Origin: a virus
Length of the DNA stretch: 64,000 bases
IMG/VR virus record: IMGVR_UViG_3300020445_001256
Location: 23,448-87,447 of that record
Strand: one strand, 5' to 3'
Part shown: piece after piece, positions 31,601 to 46,600 of the stretch
How positions within the stretch are numbered: position 1 is the stretch's first letter
Layout of the letters: the number at the start of each line of letters is the position of its first letter
Position numbers and translations under genes: made by a program
Notes under the pieces: generated by a model
Told to the model about the DNA's origin: nothing
The model's input: only the letters and a program-made list of their open reading frames with translations
The model's database searches: none

Positions 31601-34600
31601 GCTGATACATTCAAATTCCCTCTATTAGATGAACCAGAAGGTGATGCTGAAGTATCTCAGACAACTTATAGTACAAGTTCTGTTAAAGCAGTTGGATCTA
31701 TATCTGATGTTCGTATTGTCAACTCTGGTGGATTCTACACTAGACTACCAATTGTAAGTAGTATTACTTCTACAAGACAGATTGAAAGAGTTGCTATTGA
31801 GGATCCAGGTACTGAATATGCTAATGGTGTTTATAACGCTGTTCCTATTGCTGGTAATGGTGAAGGTGGATTAGTTGAAATTACTGTTGCTGATGGATTA
31901 GACAGTGAAGGTGTAACTATTCCAGGTCAAATTCAAGCAGTTACAGTTACTTCTCCAGGTAAAAATTATACTACTGCATCAATTGATATTGAAGCAATAC
32001 CTGGTATTCTTGGAGCAGGATTAACTGGTTCTGGTGCTAAATTAACTGTTGTTATTCCAAATGCAGGTACTCAGGCATCTATCTTTACTAAGGCAGATAA
32101 AGTTGGTAAGATTAAGAAACTTAAGAATAATAACTTTGGTTATGATTATCCTCATGACTATACACTACGCCCTGAGATTTCGTTCCCAATAAACGCACAG
32201 CTTACTTCTACAAGTATTCTTTCTAGTATTACTGTTACAAATCCAGGTTCTGGATATTCACAAGCACCTGCTGTTGTAATTACAGGTGGTGGTGGATCTG
32301 GTGCAACTGCAGAATCATCTATTAAGAATGGTAGATTAGACATAATCATTGTTAAGGATCCAGGTGCTGGATATTCTTCTACACCAACTGTTTCACTTAA
32401 GTCTTCATTCAACTATGTTGTTAACCTTGACTTAGGTCTTTTACAGTTTGCTTTCCCACATGGTATTACAAATGGTGCTGCTGTAACTTTAAACGTAGTT
32501 GATACAGGAGATGGTGCTGATTTCCCACTTGCTGCTGGTGCTGTTGGTCGTCTTAATGGAACTACTACTTATTATGCAATTTCTGGTGCTGCAAATTCAC
32601 TAGAAAATGACCAATTAAAACTTGCTCTTACTGCAGCAAATGCTGAATTAGGTGACGCTCTTTCCTTTGTTAACGCTGGTGAAGGTCGTCAACAAGTATT
32701 AACTGAATCATTTGGTGGTTCTGCTACTGCAAACGTTATCACTTCTACTTTCTTAGAAGGAGAACTTGTTTATCAAGGTGATTCATTAGATACTGCAACT
32801 GCTACTGGATACGTTTCTACTAACCAAGGTTGGCAGATTGGACCTAGAATTCTTAAGATTGTTGATTATACTGGAACTTTCGCAGAGACACAAAAGGTTA
32901 CTGGTGTTATTTCTAAGTCTTCAGGTACTATTAGTGATTTAAATATTGCTCGTGGTGTTCTTGAAATTGGTTCTATCACTAAAACTACTGGTCAATTCAT
33001 TGATGATGTTGGTAAACCATCTGAGATTATTCAGAAGATCCAAGACTCTTACTATTATCAGGACTTCTCTTATGCTATTAAGTCTGCTGTTTCTATTAGT
33101 GAGTGGAAAGAGATTCTTATTAAGAACGTTCACCCTGCATCATTTAAGGTATTTGGTGAGTTAAATCTATCTGATTATGGATTTATTCCAAATAAAGATA
33201 CAGATTTCCAACTTACTAAGTCTGTTGAACTTGCAAGAGAAGCGATTGTTCCAAATATTCAAAGTTTTGCTCTTGTAGAACCAATTTACTCAGAATTTAA
33301 TAATACAGAGGTTTTATTCCGTCAGAAGAGATTGACATCTTCTGAGAACATTTTGACTTCTGTTGTACAGAGAATTGATGATATTTCTGGTCAATTTGAT
33401 GGTGAGAAGATTGCATTCCCTCTAACAGTTGATGGCAACACCGTTGTTGCTAACGCTAATCAGTTAATGATTGTTTTGAATGGTATTGTTCAGAACCCTG
33501 GAACTGCATTTGAGATTCAAGGTGATTCTATCGTCTTTAGTGAACCACCACAACCACCTGCAAGTGTTAAGTATGTTAATATTAAAATATCACAGATTGC
33601 AATTGTAAGTAATACATTTACTAACCAAAGTGGTATTTTCCCAAGTCCAGGTAATGTTTTAACTGGAACAAACTCTGGTGCTAAATTGACTGTAACTTCT
33701 GTTGTTGGTGATACTATATTTGGTTTCATTACAGAAGGAACATTTATTGCTGCAGAAAACGTAACTGTTAGTGCAACTGGATTTAGTGCTAACTTAGATG
33801 TTCAAAGTAATGTTTCTAATATTGGATTATTCCAGTATGGAGAACAAGTTAAGAACTTAACTAATGATACTGCTAAAGTAGAACAGATTAACCTACAAAG
33901 AGGTTTGGAAAATGCATTAGCACAATTACGTTATACAGTTGGTCCTTCTACAACTTCAATAGAAGTAGTTCCTGATGGATCAACTACAGATGGTCCTGTT
34001 CCTGCTGGAACATTTACAACCAGTACAAGTTATCAACTTGGATCTGAAGTTGTTACTGTTACTAATATTGTTGATGGAAATGATTCAACAACTCTAACAG
34101 TTAGCAGAGGACAAAATGGAACAGTTGCTGTTTCACATCAAGAAGATTTCCCAATTTACGGAACTGTTATTGCAGTAACAGATGAACTTACTTTAAGTAA
34201 GACTGCTGGAACATATAAGTCTACTCCAGGTCTATTTGATATTCAATTAAATGATGTTATTATTGGTGCTAAATCTGGTGTTGTTGCTCGTGTTACTCAA
34301 ACAAGTGCATATCAAGATCCTACAACTCAAGAATTTATAAGTCAGGTTAATATTTCTGAAGGATCATCATTCTTTGGTCTATTGATGAATAGAATTTCAT
34401 CTACATCATATCCAAATATTGTTCTTGATGATATTTCTAAATCACAAGTTAGTGTTGTTCAGTATACTGATAATACTACTGCTTTCAACTCACAGTTCCC
34501 TGCTAATGAACAACTTAATAATATCGTAGTTCCTTATGATAATCTAGTTGGTGGACCTATTCAAGAGAATGAAACTATTAGAAATTACAAACTTAAGTAT

Positions 34601-37600
34601 GGTGGAAATACTGGTGAATTTATTGCTGGAGAAGGTGCGAGAGCAAGAAAACTTTCTTACATCAATCCTAAAGGTGATGGATTCTTTGCTAAAGGTCAAG
34701 TACTTAGAACTCAAGATACTAAAGCAGAAGTTCTTGGATTTAATCAGGCAGATCAGGTAATCTATCTTGGTAAAGTTGGTAGAACAAAGGCAAATGGTCA
34801 AGACTACCATATCCCATCATTCTCCAATAGTGCTCAACTGGATACCACAGTCAAATACTATGGAACTGCTTCATTACAATTAGCAGCAGCAACTAACGAT
34901 TATGTCACTATTCCTTCTTCAAGTGAATTTGCTTTTGGAACAGGTGCATTTACTATAGATCTAATGTTGCGTCCTGCTGCATCTTCTATAAGTGGAACTG
35001 CTACTATACTTGATATGAGAGCATCTGCTGCGAATGAAGTTGCTGGTAGACTATACTTACAAGCAGGTCAAGTTCGTTGGAACGTTAATAATGCTGATAT
35101 AGTTACTTCTGGTGCTACAGCTCTTACTGCAGATACTTGGGTTTATGTTTCCATTATGAAGTCTGGTACAACAACTAAGATTTTATTAAATGGAGTTGAA
35201 GCAGGTACAGCAACAGATAACACAACATATGTTGCAAAACCAATTAGATTAGGTTCTGATTATGCTGGTGCTAATAGTTTAACTGGATTCATTGATGAAT
35301 TAAGAGTATCTAATACTAACCGTCATCAAACAATTCCATTTACTCCTCAGAATGGTATTTGGCAGGGTGATGCTAATACTAAGTTATTATTACACTTTGA
35401 TGGTGCTGATGCTCAGACATGGACTGAAGATTGGTCTGGTGCAGAAGGATTTACTGCTGGTGAAGACTTTAATAATGATGCTATAATAGCTTCAACTCGT
35501 TCTTCTAATGCTACTCCTGGAGGATTTACTGGTAATACTCAAAGATATTATGATGCTGCTGATTTAATTCTTCTTAATAAGGAATTCCTTGCTCAAGAAG
35601 TTGTTTATATTCTTAAAGAAAGACATCCTCATCACACTGTTAAGGGTAGTGAAGTTGATTGTGAAGATGATGTTCGTGATGTATTAGATGCTATTATTTC
35701 TGACCTTCGTAATGGAACAAATAATAAGATCTGGGATGCATCTTCATACTATGTTGATAGAACATCATCTCCAATCGTATTGAAGTTTGTTTCTAATGAA
35801 GTTGATGAAGTAGTTTACACTTATGACAAACTTGAGGAAATGCTCAAGTATATTGTTAATAATACTCTTTGGGATGTTCAAGGTGATCATGGTTTAGTAC
35901 AGAAGACTGATTCTACTATTACAGAAGCTAGTGGTTTAACCACACAAACCTTCCAGCCTACTGCTGCTGCATATGATGCAGAAAGTGGTTATATGGTATT
36001 GACTGCTTCTGGACATGGTATGAGAGCAGAAAGAGGAATTACTGCAACTGGTGCTAGTTATACTGCAACAACAGGTGTTTTACAATTAACCGTTGCTACT
36101 ACCACATTTAGTGTATCTACTGCAACTTATGACCATACAACTGGTGTTATGGTCATAACAATTGGTTCTCATAGTTTGACAACCAATGATAATATTAGAA
36201 TTGCCACTGGTGGAATTACATTTAGTTGTAACAACGGTGGAGTTAGTACTGGTGCATATCCTCGTGCAAATGGTGCTAATACAGAGAGTGGTGCTGACTA
36301 TGCATACGATAGATGGCTTCCAATCCTTGCTGTAGGTGCAACAACTATTACTGTTAATGTTAATGGTGGTAAGGGTGCTATTAGTCATGCCTTTGCACAC
36401 ACATATTCAACTTCTTCTGCAGGATGTATTACTGCTGGTCATGGTCTTAATGAGGGAGATAGAATCAAGTTTGATCCTAATTCTCTTGTAATGAATTGCA
36501 CCTCTGATGGTAATACAGTTAATCAGAGTTATCCAAGACCTGATGATCCTGCTGCTCAAGGTTGGTTAGAAGTTATAGAAAATACTAGTACTACATTTGA
36601 TGTAAACGTTGGTAAATCACCTACTGTAAATTATACAGCAAGTGCTGGAACTTATGATGCTGATACTGGTTTCTTAACCATGAATATTGGTCAGCATAAC
36701 CTAAGAACTAGTAGAAAGTATACTGCAACTAATGCTGATTACACTGCATCTTCAGGTGCAATGAAGATCACTATTGGTGATAATATTGATGTTCATGATG
36801 CAAGTTATGTTGCTAAGAATGGTTTATTAAAATTAAATATTGGTCATCACAACTTCAAACAAGGTAGTTTAGTTAAGATTGCTCCTAACTCACTATTCTT
36901 TACATGTAGTATGGATGATCATCAATCAGTTCATGCATATCCAAGATCATCTGATCCTGTTTACAATGATGATATTGAAGTTATTGATATAACTGATGAT
37001 ACTATTACTGTTGATGTGGGAACATCTCCAGAAGTTTCATATACACCTACTGGTGCAACTTATAACACCTCTACAGGTGACATGGTTCTTACCATTGGTG
37101 CTCATAGTTTAGCTGCTGGAACTAGTATAAGACTTTTAGATGAATCTATAGCATTCAGTTGTAGTTTTGGTAGTGGTGGTACTAGTTCATATCCTCGTCC
37201 TACAGTAGACACTAAGAATGTTCAAACAGCATCTTATAATCCTCAAAGTGGTATATTATCCGTAACAACCACTGCTGCACATAACTTAACTGGTCCTACT
37301 GCTAAGAATGTTACTGATGCTACTTACAATGCATCTACAGGTATTTTACAATTAGAATCTGCTGGTCATGGATTTAGTCTTGGTGATAAGATAAGAATTA
37401 AAGATGATGCTTTAGTGTTTACTTGCACTAAAGATGGAAATGCAACAAACCATACATATCCAAGATCAACTGATCCTGTAAGTGGTCAATGGTTGACTAT
37501 TGTTGCTAAAGCAACTGATACGATTGATCTTCAAGTTGGTGCTTCTAAGATTGGTTTAAATGAATTTGCTCATACATGGGCTGGTGGTACTGCAAGTAAT

Positions 37601-40600
37601 GCTATTGAAAAAGCAAATGATGTAATTAAGATTGTTGATGAGTCATTAACATTTACTTGTGCTATGGATAATAATGGCACTAACCATTTGTATCCACGTT
37701 CAACTGACCCAATTAGCGGTAGATGGTTAATTATTGAGAATGTTGCATCAACTACTTTCGATGTTCAAGTTTTAGATAACGCTCCTTCTACTAACACATC
37801 TGCTCACACATTTGTTACTGCTACAACTGGTGCTATTCAAGCTAAGAGAGACCCTGCTCAAGGAACTGCACTTCCAATTACTGCTGTAGGTGCAACAACT
37901 ATTACTGTTAACGTTACCCCTGTTACTTCATATAGTTCAACAACTCATACATTCCAGTCTGCATCTCAAGGTGCTGTTAAGGTTGGTGGTGATTACACTC
38001 ATAAATTTGTAGATGCTGCCTCTGGTGCTATTATTCCTAATCACGGATTCTATACTGGTGATAGAATTATGTTTGAGGAAGGATCATTAGTCTTTACTTG
38101 TGGTATGGATAGTGATGCTACTAGACATGCATATCCAAGAGAAAGTGATCCATTCTATAATAAATGGTTGCCAATTAGTAGTGTAACTACAAATACTTTT
38201 AATGTTAATGTTGGAACAACTACTAATACACAATTTACACCTACTGGAGGAACCTACGATGGAACCACAGGTAAATTAGGTATTACTATTGGTGCTCACA
38301 CACTTGAAGTTGGTCAACATATTAAGATTGCTACTGGTGGAATTTCATTCACTTGTGCAATGGATGGTGGTACTGCTGTTAAGGCATATCCTCGTGCAAC
38401 TGATCCAGCAGACGGTGTTACTCTTCCAATTCTTGAAAGAACTGATACTACTATTACTGTTGATGTTGGTCAATCACCTTATGTTTACTTTGATGTTTCT
38501 GCTGCTACCTACAACCCAACATCGGGTGTCATGGTACTTACAATTGGAGATCATGGATTAACTGCTAATACAAGTATTAGACTTAAAGATAATTCATTAA
38601 CCTTTAGTTGTGATAATGGTGGTGTTGGAACTGGAACTTATCCTAGATCAAGTAATGACTACGTTTATCAGAAAGCAATTAATATTGATTCTGTAACTGA
38701 TACTACAATCACAATTAATGTTAATGGTGGTCAAGGTGCTATTACTAACACCAATGCTCATACATTTGTAAGTGCTTTACCTGGAGCAGTTATTGCTGGT
38801 GGTGCTTGGGCTCATACTTATTCAACTGCTGCATCAAATGCAATTTCAGTTGGTGGTAACTATACTCATAACTTTAAATCTGCAACTCCTGGTGGCATAG
38901 TAAGAGCTGGTGAGACTATTAGAATTGCTAAAGATGGTATTTCATTCAAGTGTTCACAAGATGGATATCAAACAATTCATTCATATCCTAGAACAGATGA
39001 TCCTGGATATAACACTTCTCTACCAATCTATAATGATGGAACATCTTATACTGCATCTAATGCAGCATATAATGCATCGACTGGAGAGATGGTTATCACT
39101 ATTAATTCACATGGATTTACAACCAGTGATCAAATTAGAATCGAAAATAATTCACTAACATTTACTTGTGTTAAGGATAGTAATACATCTATCCATAGTT
39201 ATCCTAGAGATAACGATCCTTATGTTCGTAGATGGTTGAGAGTTAGTGCTGTTACTGAAAATACATTCACTGTAAATGTAGGTAAGGCATCATCCTCAAC
39301 ACAACAGTACGCACACACATTTGCTAGTGCTGCTAAGAATGGTATTACCAAACGTGATAATACTGTTACAGTTAACGTTGGTGCTACTCCAACTAAGAGT
39401 TTCACACCGACTGCATCAACTTATAATCCTTCAACTGGTGCTTTAGCATTAACTATTGGATCACATAGTCTACCAGCTCCAACCACACATACACCAACTG
39501 ATGTTGCATATAATCCAACAACAGGTATTATGACTCTTACTATTAATGGTCATAACTTCTCTAATGGTGAAAAGGTTAAGATTGCTGATGGTGGATTGAA
39601 ATTAAGTTGTGCATTTGGTGGTGCTTCAGGTGGTGCTGCACAGAAAGATTACCCACGTTCAACTGACCCAATTAGCGGTAAGTGGATTCCTATTTCTGGT
39701 GTAACTACAAATACATTTGATGTTCAAGTTCTAGATGTAATTCCTTCTACAAATACTGACACTCATTCATTCGTATCTGCTGTTACTGGATGTGTAAGTA
39801 AAGCAAATTCAACAGTTAAGATTGCTGAGAATTCACTAGTTTATAAGTGTGCTGAAGATAGTAATGCTACTGAACATGCTTATCCAAGAAGCAACGTTGC
39901 TACTCATACAGCAGGACCAGGAACAAATTATAATCCTGTTACAGGTGTTCTAAAACTTAGTGTTCCTACAGAAAGTCATACACCTTCCACAGCAACATAT
40001 AACCCAACAACGGGTGATATGGTTCTAACTCTAGATTCAACTTCTGGAACATTTAATGTTTCTAATGCAACTTATAACACCTCTACAGGTGATATGGTAC
40101 TTACTATTGGATCTCATAGTTTAACCACATCAAATAGAATTAAACTTAAAGAAGGATCTTTGAAGTTTGCATGTAACTTTGCTAATGATAATTATCAGAC
40201 TGCAAAAGCATATCCAAGAGCTTCAGGTGCTAATACTACTAATGGTGCTGACTATGCATATAATACATTCTTACCAATTACCGCAGCTGATGCTACAACT
40301 ATTACTGTCAATGTTAATGGTGGTCAAGGTGCTATCAGTAACAATAATCAGCATAACTTCTTAACTGCTGATGCTGGTGCAGTTATTGTTGGTCATGGAC
40401 TAGAAGTTGGTGATAGAATTAAGATTGCTGATGAATCATTAACCTTTAGTTGTGATAATGGTGGTGTTGGAAATGGTTCATATCCTAGATCATCTAATGA
40501 CTATGTTTATCGTAAGTGGATTAGAATTAGAGCAGTAACTGGAACTACTATTACTGTTAATGTTAACGGTGGACAAGGTGCTATTACCAATACTAATGCT

Positions 40601-43600
40601 CATACATTTGTATCTGCTACTGCTAATTGTATAACCTCTGGTCATGGAATGACTAATGGGTCTCCAATTAAGATTGCTGATAGTTCACTATCATTCAGTT
40701 GCACTGAAGGTAGTGGTGGTACATATGCATACCCAAGAGCAACTGACCCAGTTTCTAAGAGATGGTTATTCATCAATAATGTAACTGATTCATCATTCGA
40801 TGTTAATGTTCTAGATACAATTCCTTCAACCAATGTAACTACACATACATGGATTAGTGCTGTTGCTAATGGTATTATTGAAGGTGATCCTATTGTCGGA
40901 CAAGCAGTTCCTGTTGAATCTGTAACTTCTACAACTATTACAATTAATCCTCTTGATGGTGATGTTCCAACTAATACATCTGCTCATACATTTGAGAAGT
41001 TAAACACATATCAATTCCAACCATCTGCTATTACTTACACTCCATCGACAGGTGTAATGTCAGTAACTTCAACAGCTCATAAGATTGAAGAAAATGATAA
41101 GATCTTTATTAAGGATAATTCACTTTCATTCAAGTGTAATATGGGTGATGATGCTGGTATTCATACTTATCCTCGTGAGTCAGATCCAGTTTCTAATAAG
41201 TGGATCACTGCTACCAATGTAACTGCAAATACATTTGATGTTAATGTTGGTGCTACACCTAATATCTTCTTCACTCCTTCCGATGCGACATATAATCCAA
41301 CAACAGGTATTATGTCACTTACGATTGGTAATCACGATCTAAGACCTGGTAGTAGTGTTAAGTTAAGTCAAGAATCATTAACATTTAAGTGTGCTCATGA
41401 TTCATATGCAACTAACCATTCATATCCAAGAAATACAATATTAACTCACACACCAACTGATGCTGATTATCATCCTGATACAGGTATCATGACATTGACT
41501 GTCAATAATCATAAGATGGGTGATGGTGATTGGGTCAAGATTGCTGATGGTGCTGTAACATTCAAATGCACATATGGTGCTGGTGTTCATACATGGACTG
41601 GTGGTACTGCAACTGGTGCTGTTCAAGTTCAAGAAGCAGGTTTAGGAAACTTTGATGTTACTGGTGCTGACTATAATGCCTTAACAGGTGATATGGTATT
41701 GACAGTTGGATCTCATTCAATTACAACTGGTAACACAGTTAAGATTGTTGCTAACTCATTAACATTCAGTTGTGATCTTGATGCTAACGCAACGAACCAC
41801 ACATATCCTCGTGCAACTGACCCTGCATATGATACTGCTCTTGCAATATCTGCTGTAAGTGGTACAACAATTACAGTTAACGTTGGTGTAAGTTCACCTG
41901 GAACTGCATATCCTCGTGCTTCTGATCCTGTTAGTGGTAAGTGGATTAAGGTATCTAATACAACTACAAATACATTTGATGTTCAACTTTTAGACATCGT
42001 TCCTTCAACAAACACAAGTATTCATACATTTGTTTCTGCTGTTACTAATGGAATTAGTCAGAAGAAAGATAGTGCTTATGATTCTCCAATTGAGATTGTT
42101 GATACTACTGCTACAACTATTGATCTTAAAGTTGTTAAGAAATTACCTTCAACAAACACAACCAATCATATATTTGTATCTGCTGCATCTAATGCGGTCA
42201 TATCTGGTGGTTCATATACACACACCTTTGTTACAGCAGACCCAGATGCTATTACTAGATCTATAGTACATACTGGTGGTAATTATAATCATGTATTTAC
42301 ATCATCCTTGACTGATGGTGTAATAACTGGTGGTAACTATGTTCACACCTTTGTATCTGCTGAAACTAACGGTATTAAATGTGCTGGTGATTCAGTTTAT
42401 CTAACTCCTGGATCACTTACATTTAAGTGTGCTCAGGATAATTATGATAGACCTACTGCATATCCTAGAACCACAGATCCTTCTTACAATCAACTATTAG
42501 AAATTAAAGAGGTAACTGGTGATACATTTACTATTGATGTTGGTGCTGCTGCAGATAAGAATCAATATGCTCATACATGGGTAAGTTCTGCACAGGGTGC
42601 TGTTAAGAAGTCTGATTACAATCTTAGAGATTGCACAGATGTATTCACTACAGTTGGTAACTTAGTTGACATACTTACAGATACACTAACAAATGCTAAT
42701 GCAACTCCTGTTGTTGATCATCTAGCAAGTGTTACTAAGGTTACACCACCTTATAAGTTCTACGGTGCAACTGTTGATGCATTTAATGAGACTCCATTCC
42801 CAGTATCATATCATAGTTCTGCTAACGATATTATCGTTACAAATCAAATTGATGAAGATACTCAATATAGATTCCGTGATGCTGCATACTTAGTTCGTGC
42901 AAATGCTGGTGTTATCGTTGATAAGGCATCATATGATATGCTTCAACGTTATCCAGATCTTGCTATTAGTATGCCAAGAAATGCTAATGGAACATCTACA
43001 GATGGTACTGTTCGTTGTAAGCAAGATTTACTTGAGATCGTTACTGCAATTGCTACTGATCTTGAAAATGGTGGTAACTTACAGACACTAAAAGCTGCTA
43101 AGTTCTATATCGGTGTTAACGGTGGATTACAGCATATTCGTTTACAAGTATTCCAATCTGCATACGCACATACTCGCCTTGGAGTTTATCTTAAGCAAGC
43201 AATTACAGGTGATTTAACATACGATAATACTGATAATATTATTGTTCGTGACTGGGGTATTACTGATAATAGTAGTTCTGGTAACTGTGCTAATGTTCAA
43301 ACTGCTATTGACACATTAATTACATCAGTTAATGATTTAATCGCACCTACAGATAGTGATTACGCACTTGCTGCAGATAGACTTTACTTCAATAAGGACT
43401 TCATTGCTGAAGAAATTACTGGTCTTACAACCGCATACTTCACTTATGATTTGAATGGTGTTAATTATTCAGCACTTACATATCCTGGATCTACTGGAGA
43501 AACCACATGTCGTAGAGACCTTAAGTTAATCTTAGATGGTATTATATCTGATTTACAAACTGGTGGTAATGAAAGTACTATTATTGCAATGGAGACATAT

Positions 43601-46600
43601 TTGAGTGCTACATTACAAATTGAGCAAGTTGATGATGAATTAGCAGCAACTATCTACGCTATTGATAGACTAAGACATATCGGTGAATTTGCTATTAAGG
43701 ATAAAGTATTCTCACAAAATGAAGGATCAGGTGCTGCTGATGAATATGAAGCAGTTCATACTAACAGAGCAGAATATAGAGATGGATTAAGTGCAACTAA
43801 TAATATCCTCAATCCTGTTTATCATTACCGTGATCTTTGCGATATCGCAATTAATATTCTCGCTCCTGGTGGTAAGGCAGCAAGAAGTGCTGTTAAGCAA
43901 CTTAAGTACAACCAAAATTACTATAAGGAAGAATTAACTACTCTTGTTAATTCACAGTTTGGTGCTGGATCTTGGACTTATAATACATTCATTGATGAAA
44001 TGGTTGGTAATACTGTCCATGACATCATTACAACTGACTTTAATAAGACAAGAATTGCTTACACTATACAATTATCTAATACATTCAATGAATATGTTGC
44101 TGGAGAAACTATTGTTTCTAGTAACAATGGTAAAGCAACTGTTCTAGAGTGGAATAGTGATGAAGAGATATTATATGTTTCTTCATGGACTGGTAATAAG
44201 TTTGAACCAACTCAGATATTAATTGGTGCAGATTCTAATGCATACGGAACTGTTGCTGCTAATGGAGTTAGTGCTCCATATACTTGGTATACAGAACCTG
44301 CTAATCTTAAAGCTATTAATTCTGCAAGATTAATTACTTCTAATATTGCTGGTCAAATTGCTGGAACTAATATAGCATCTAACTCAGAAAACTTTACAAC
44401 TGGATGGACAAATACAGGTACGTCTGTATCTGCAGATCAACTTGATTCACCAGATAGCACAGCTACTGCAGATAAGATAATTGCTACTGCTGTTGCAGGT
44501 GAACACTTTATTCATCAAAACTTCTCTATTAGTGCTTTTGAAACATTTGATAGTGATGCAGTTAAGTTTGATAACACTAATGAAACATTTGACACTGGTG
44601 CTGTTGGAACTGCTCAATCTCAGCAGTATACATTCTCAGTCTTCTTGAAGAAGGGTGAATTTAATAGAGTTCGTGTTCAAATGGGTCTTGATACTGGAGC
44701 TGCTGGTGAACAGTTAGCATTCTTCGATCTTAACCTTACAGATGGAACATTTGGTGGAATATTCACTCCTGGTAATGGTATTACGATTGATGCTTTTGGA
44801 ACTATTCCTTATGGTAATGGTTGGTATAGAGCATACATTACAGGTACATTCTCCTTCGGATTTGGTGAAATTAGACCACTAATTTATGTTAGAGATGCTG
44901 CAGGTAATGCTCAGTATACTGGTGACGGTAGTTCTGGAGTATATGTTTGGGGTATGAAACTCTTTAAGGGTATTCTTGATCCTTATCAATCTGCTGCTGG
45001 TCAGGTATTCTATGCTGATACAGAGTATAACATTAAGACTTACGCATTAGATCTATTACAAGATTATATGATTAAGGCACTTACAGGATCTCTAATATCA
45101 CCTTCCACAAACTCAGGATTCTATTCATACTTTGATAATACACTTGATACTGATTATAAGTATCGCTCAATTGAAAGATTAGTTAGATATAACTTAAATA
45201 TTATTCGCGAACAATTAACAGTTGATAGTTACTATACAACTCTTACTACAACGAATGGAGTTTCTATTCCTACTAAGACTTATGGAACTAGAAGTATTCC
45301 CGCAGGTATTACTGGTGGACTACAAAATTCAATTTATGTTTATGGACTTCAAAGTGATGCTAATGCTGAAATTGAAGAAATTAGTGAGAACTCAGGTAAG
45401 GTTGTTCAAGTTTACCAGAGATTTAGAATTGATGGTGATATAACTGACGGTCCATTCACTATGAATGAAGTAGTTGCTAAACTCGGTAATAATTCTATTA
45501 CTGGTGTTGTTTATGGATACCATTTTGATGAGAACTACAAGTACCTAGATGTTAAAGTTACTGCTGGTCCTTGGGCAGTTACAGACCAAGTTGTTGGTGC
45601 TACTAACTCAACTACTGCACAGATCAGTGCTATAGAAGATAGACTTCATATCATTGATGTTAAGGGACAATTTGAGAATGATATCCCATTCAAGGGTTAT
45701 GCAAGTTCTGCTACAGCATCACCTACTGGTTACATTAAGGCAGAAGCTTCTATAACAGATAACACTGGTGGAACATTAACCGTTGATACTGAATCATTAA
45801 CAGGAACATTTGAAGCAACATCTGTTGTTTACCCATCATCTTCGAGACAATATATAGACGTATCTAAATACGCTGGTCTTGATATAACGGTTGGTGATAG
45901 AATTGCTTCGGGTGGATATAAGAGATTTGGTATTTCTGTTCTAAGTGGACTTAATAGTTTCACTCAAGGTAATAGACTTTATAAGGTTGTTTCTGGTATT
46001 CAAGATCCTCTCACATACGGTATTATCACTGAAGTTGATCTTGATAATAGTTACATCTATGTCGCAGAATACCAAGGAACATTTACGCAGGGTGATGTTA
46101 TAGGTGACTATGGCACAAATGCTTCGTTCCCGATTGGTTACGCAACAATTCTAACGATTGTTACTACTCAAGGTGCTGCTGCAGGACTCGTACAGGATAT
46201 TCGTGATATTGCTCTGAATAAGAGAATATATCTCACAGACGTAGCAGGAACATTTGACGATAAAGATTTCATTATCGGTCCTGACGCTTACAGGTCTGTA
46301 GTTCTTGGAATCACTGAAATTAAGGCACGTGTTAAGCGTTCCTTCAAGGGATTTGATGGAACTACAACTACGTTCCCACTAACAATTAATACAGGAACAT
46401 CTTACTTACCTGATCCTGCAGGTCATATGTTAATATTCCTTAATGGTATATTACAACCTCCAGGCGCAACTAACGCATATACAGCGTTCTCCAACCAGAT
46501 TCAGTTTACTGAAGCACCAGAACTAGGTGCATCCTTCACAGGATTCTACGTTGGTAAATTGAGACAGTTGGATGATATATCCTTCGAGTTTGACTCCTTA

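Noticed and set aside
35940-42620. CRISPR array or intergenic tandem repeats
   Set aside because: The repeats are in frame, degenerate and protein-coding, with no conserved DNA repeat/spacer pattern.
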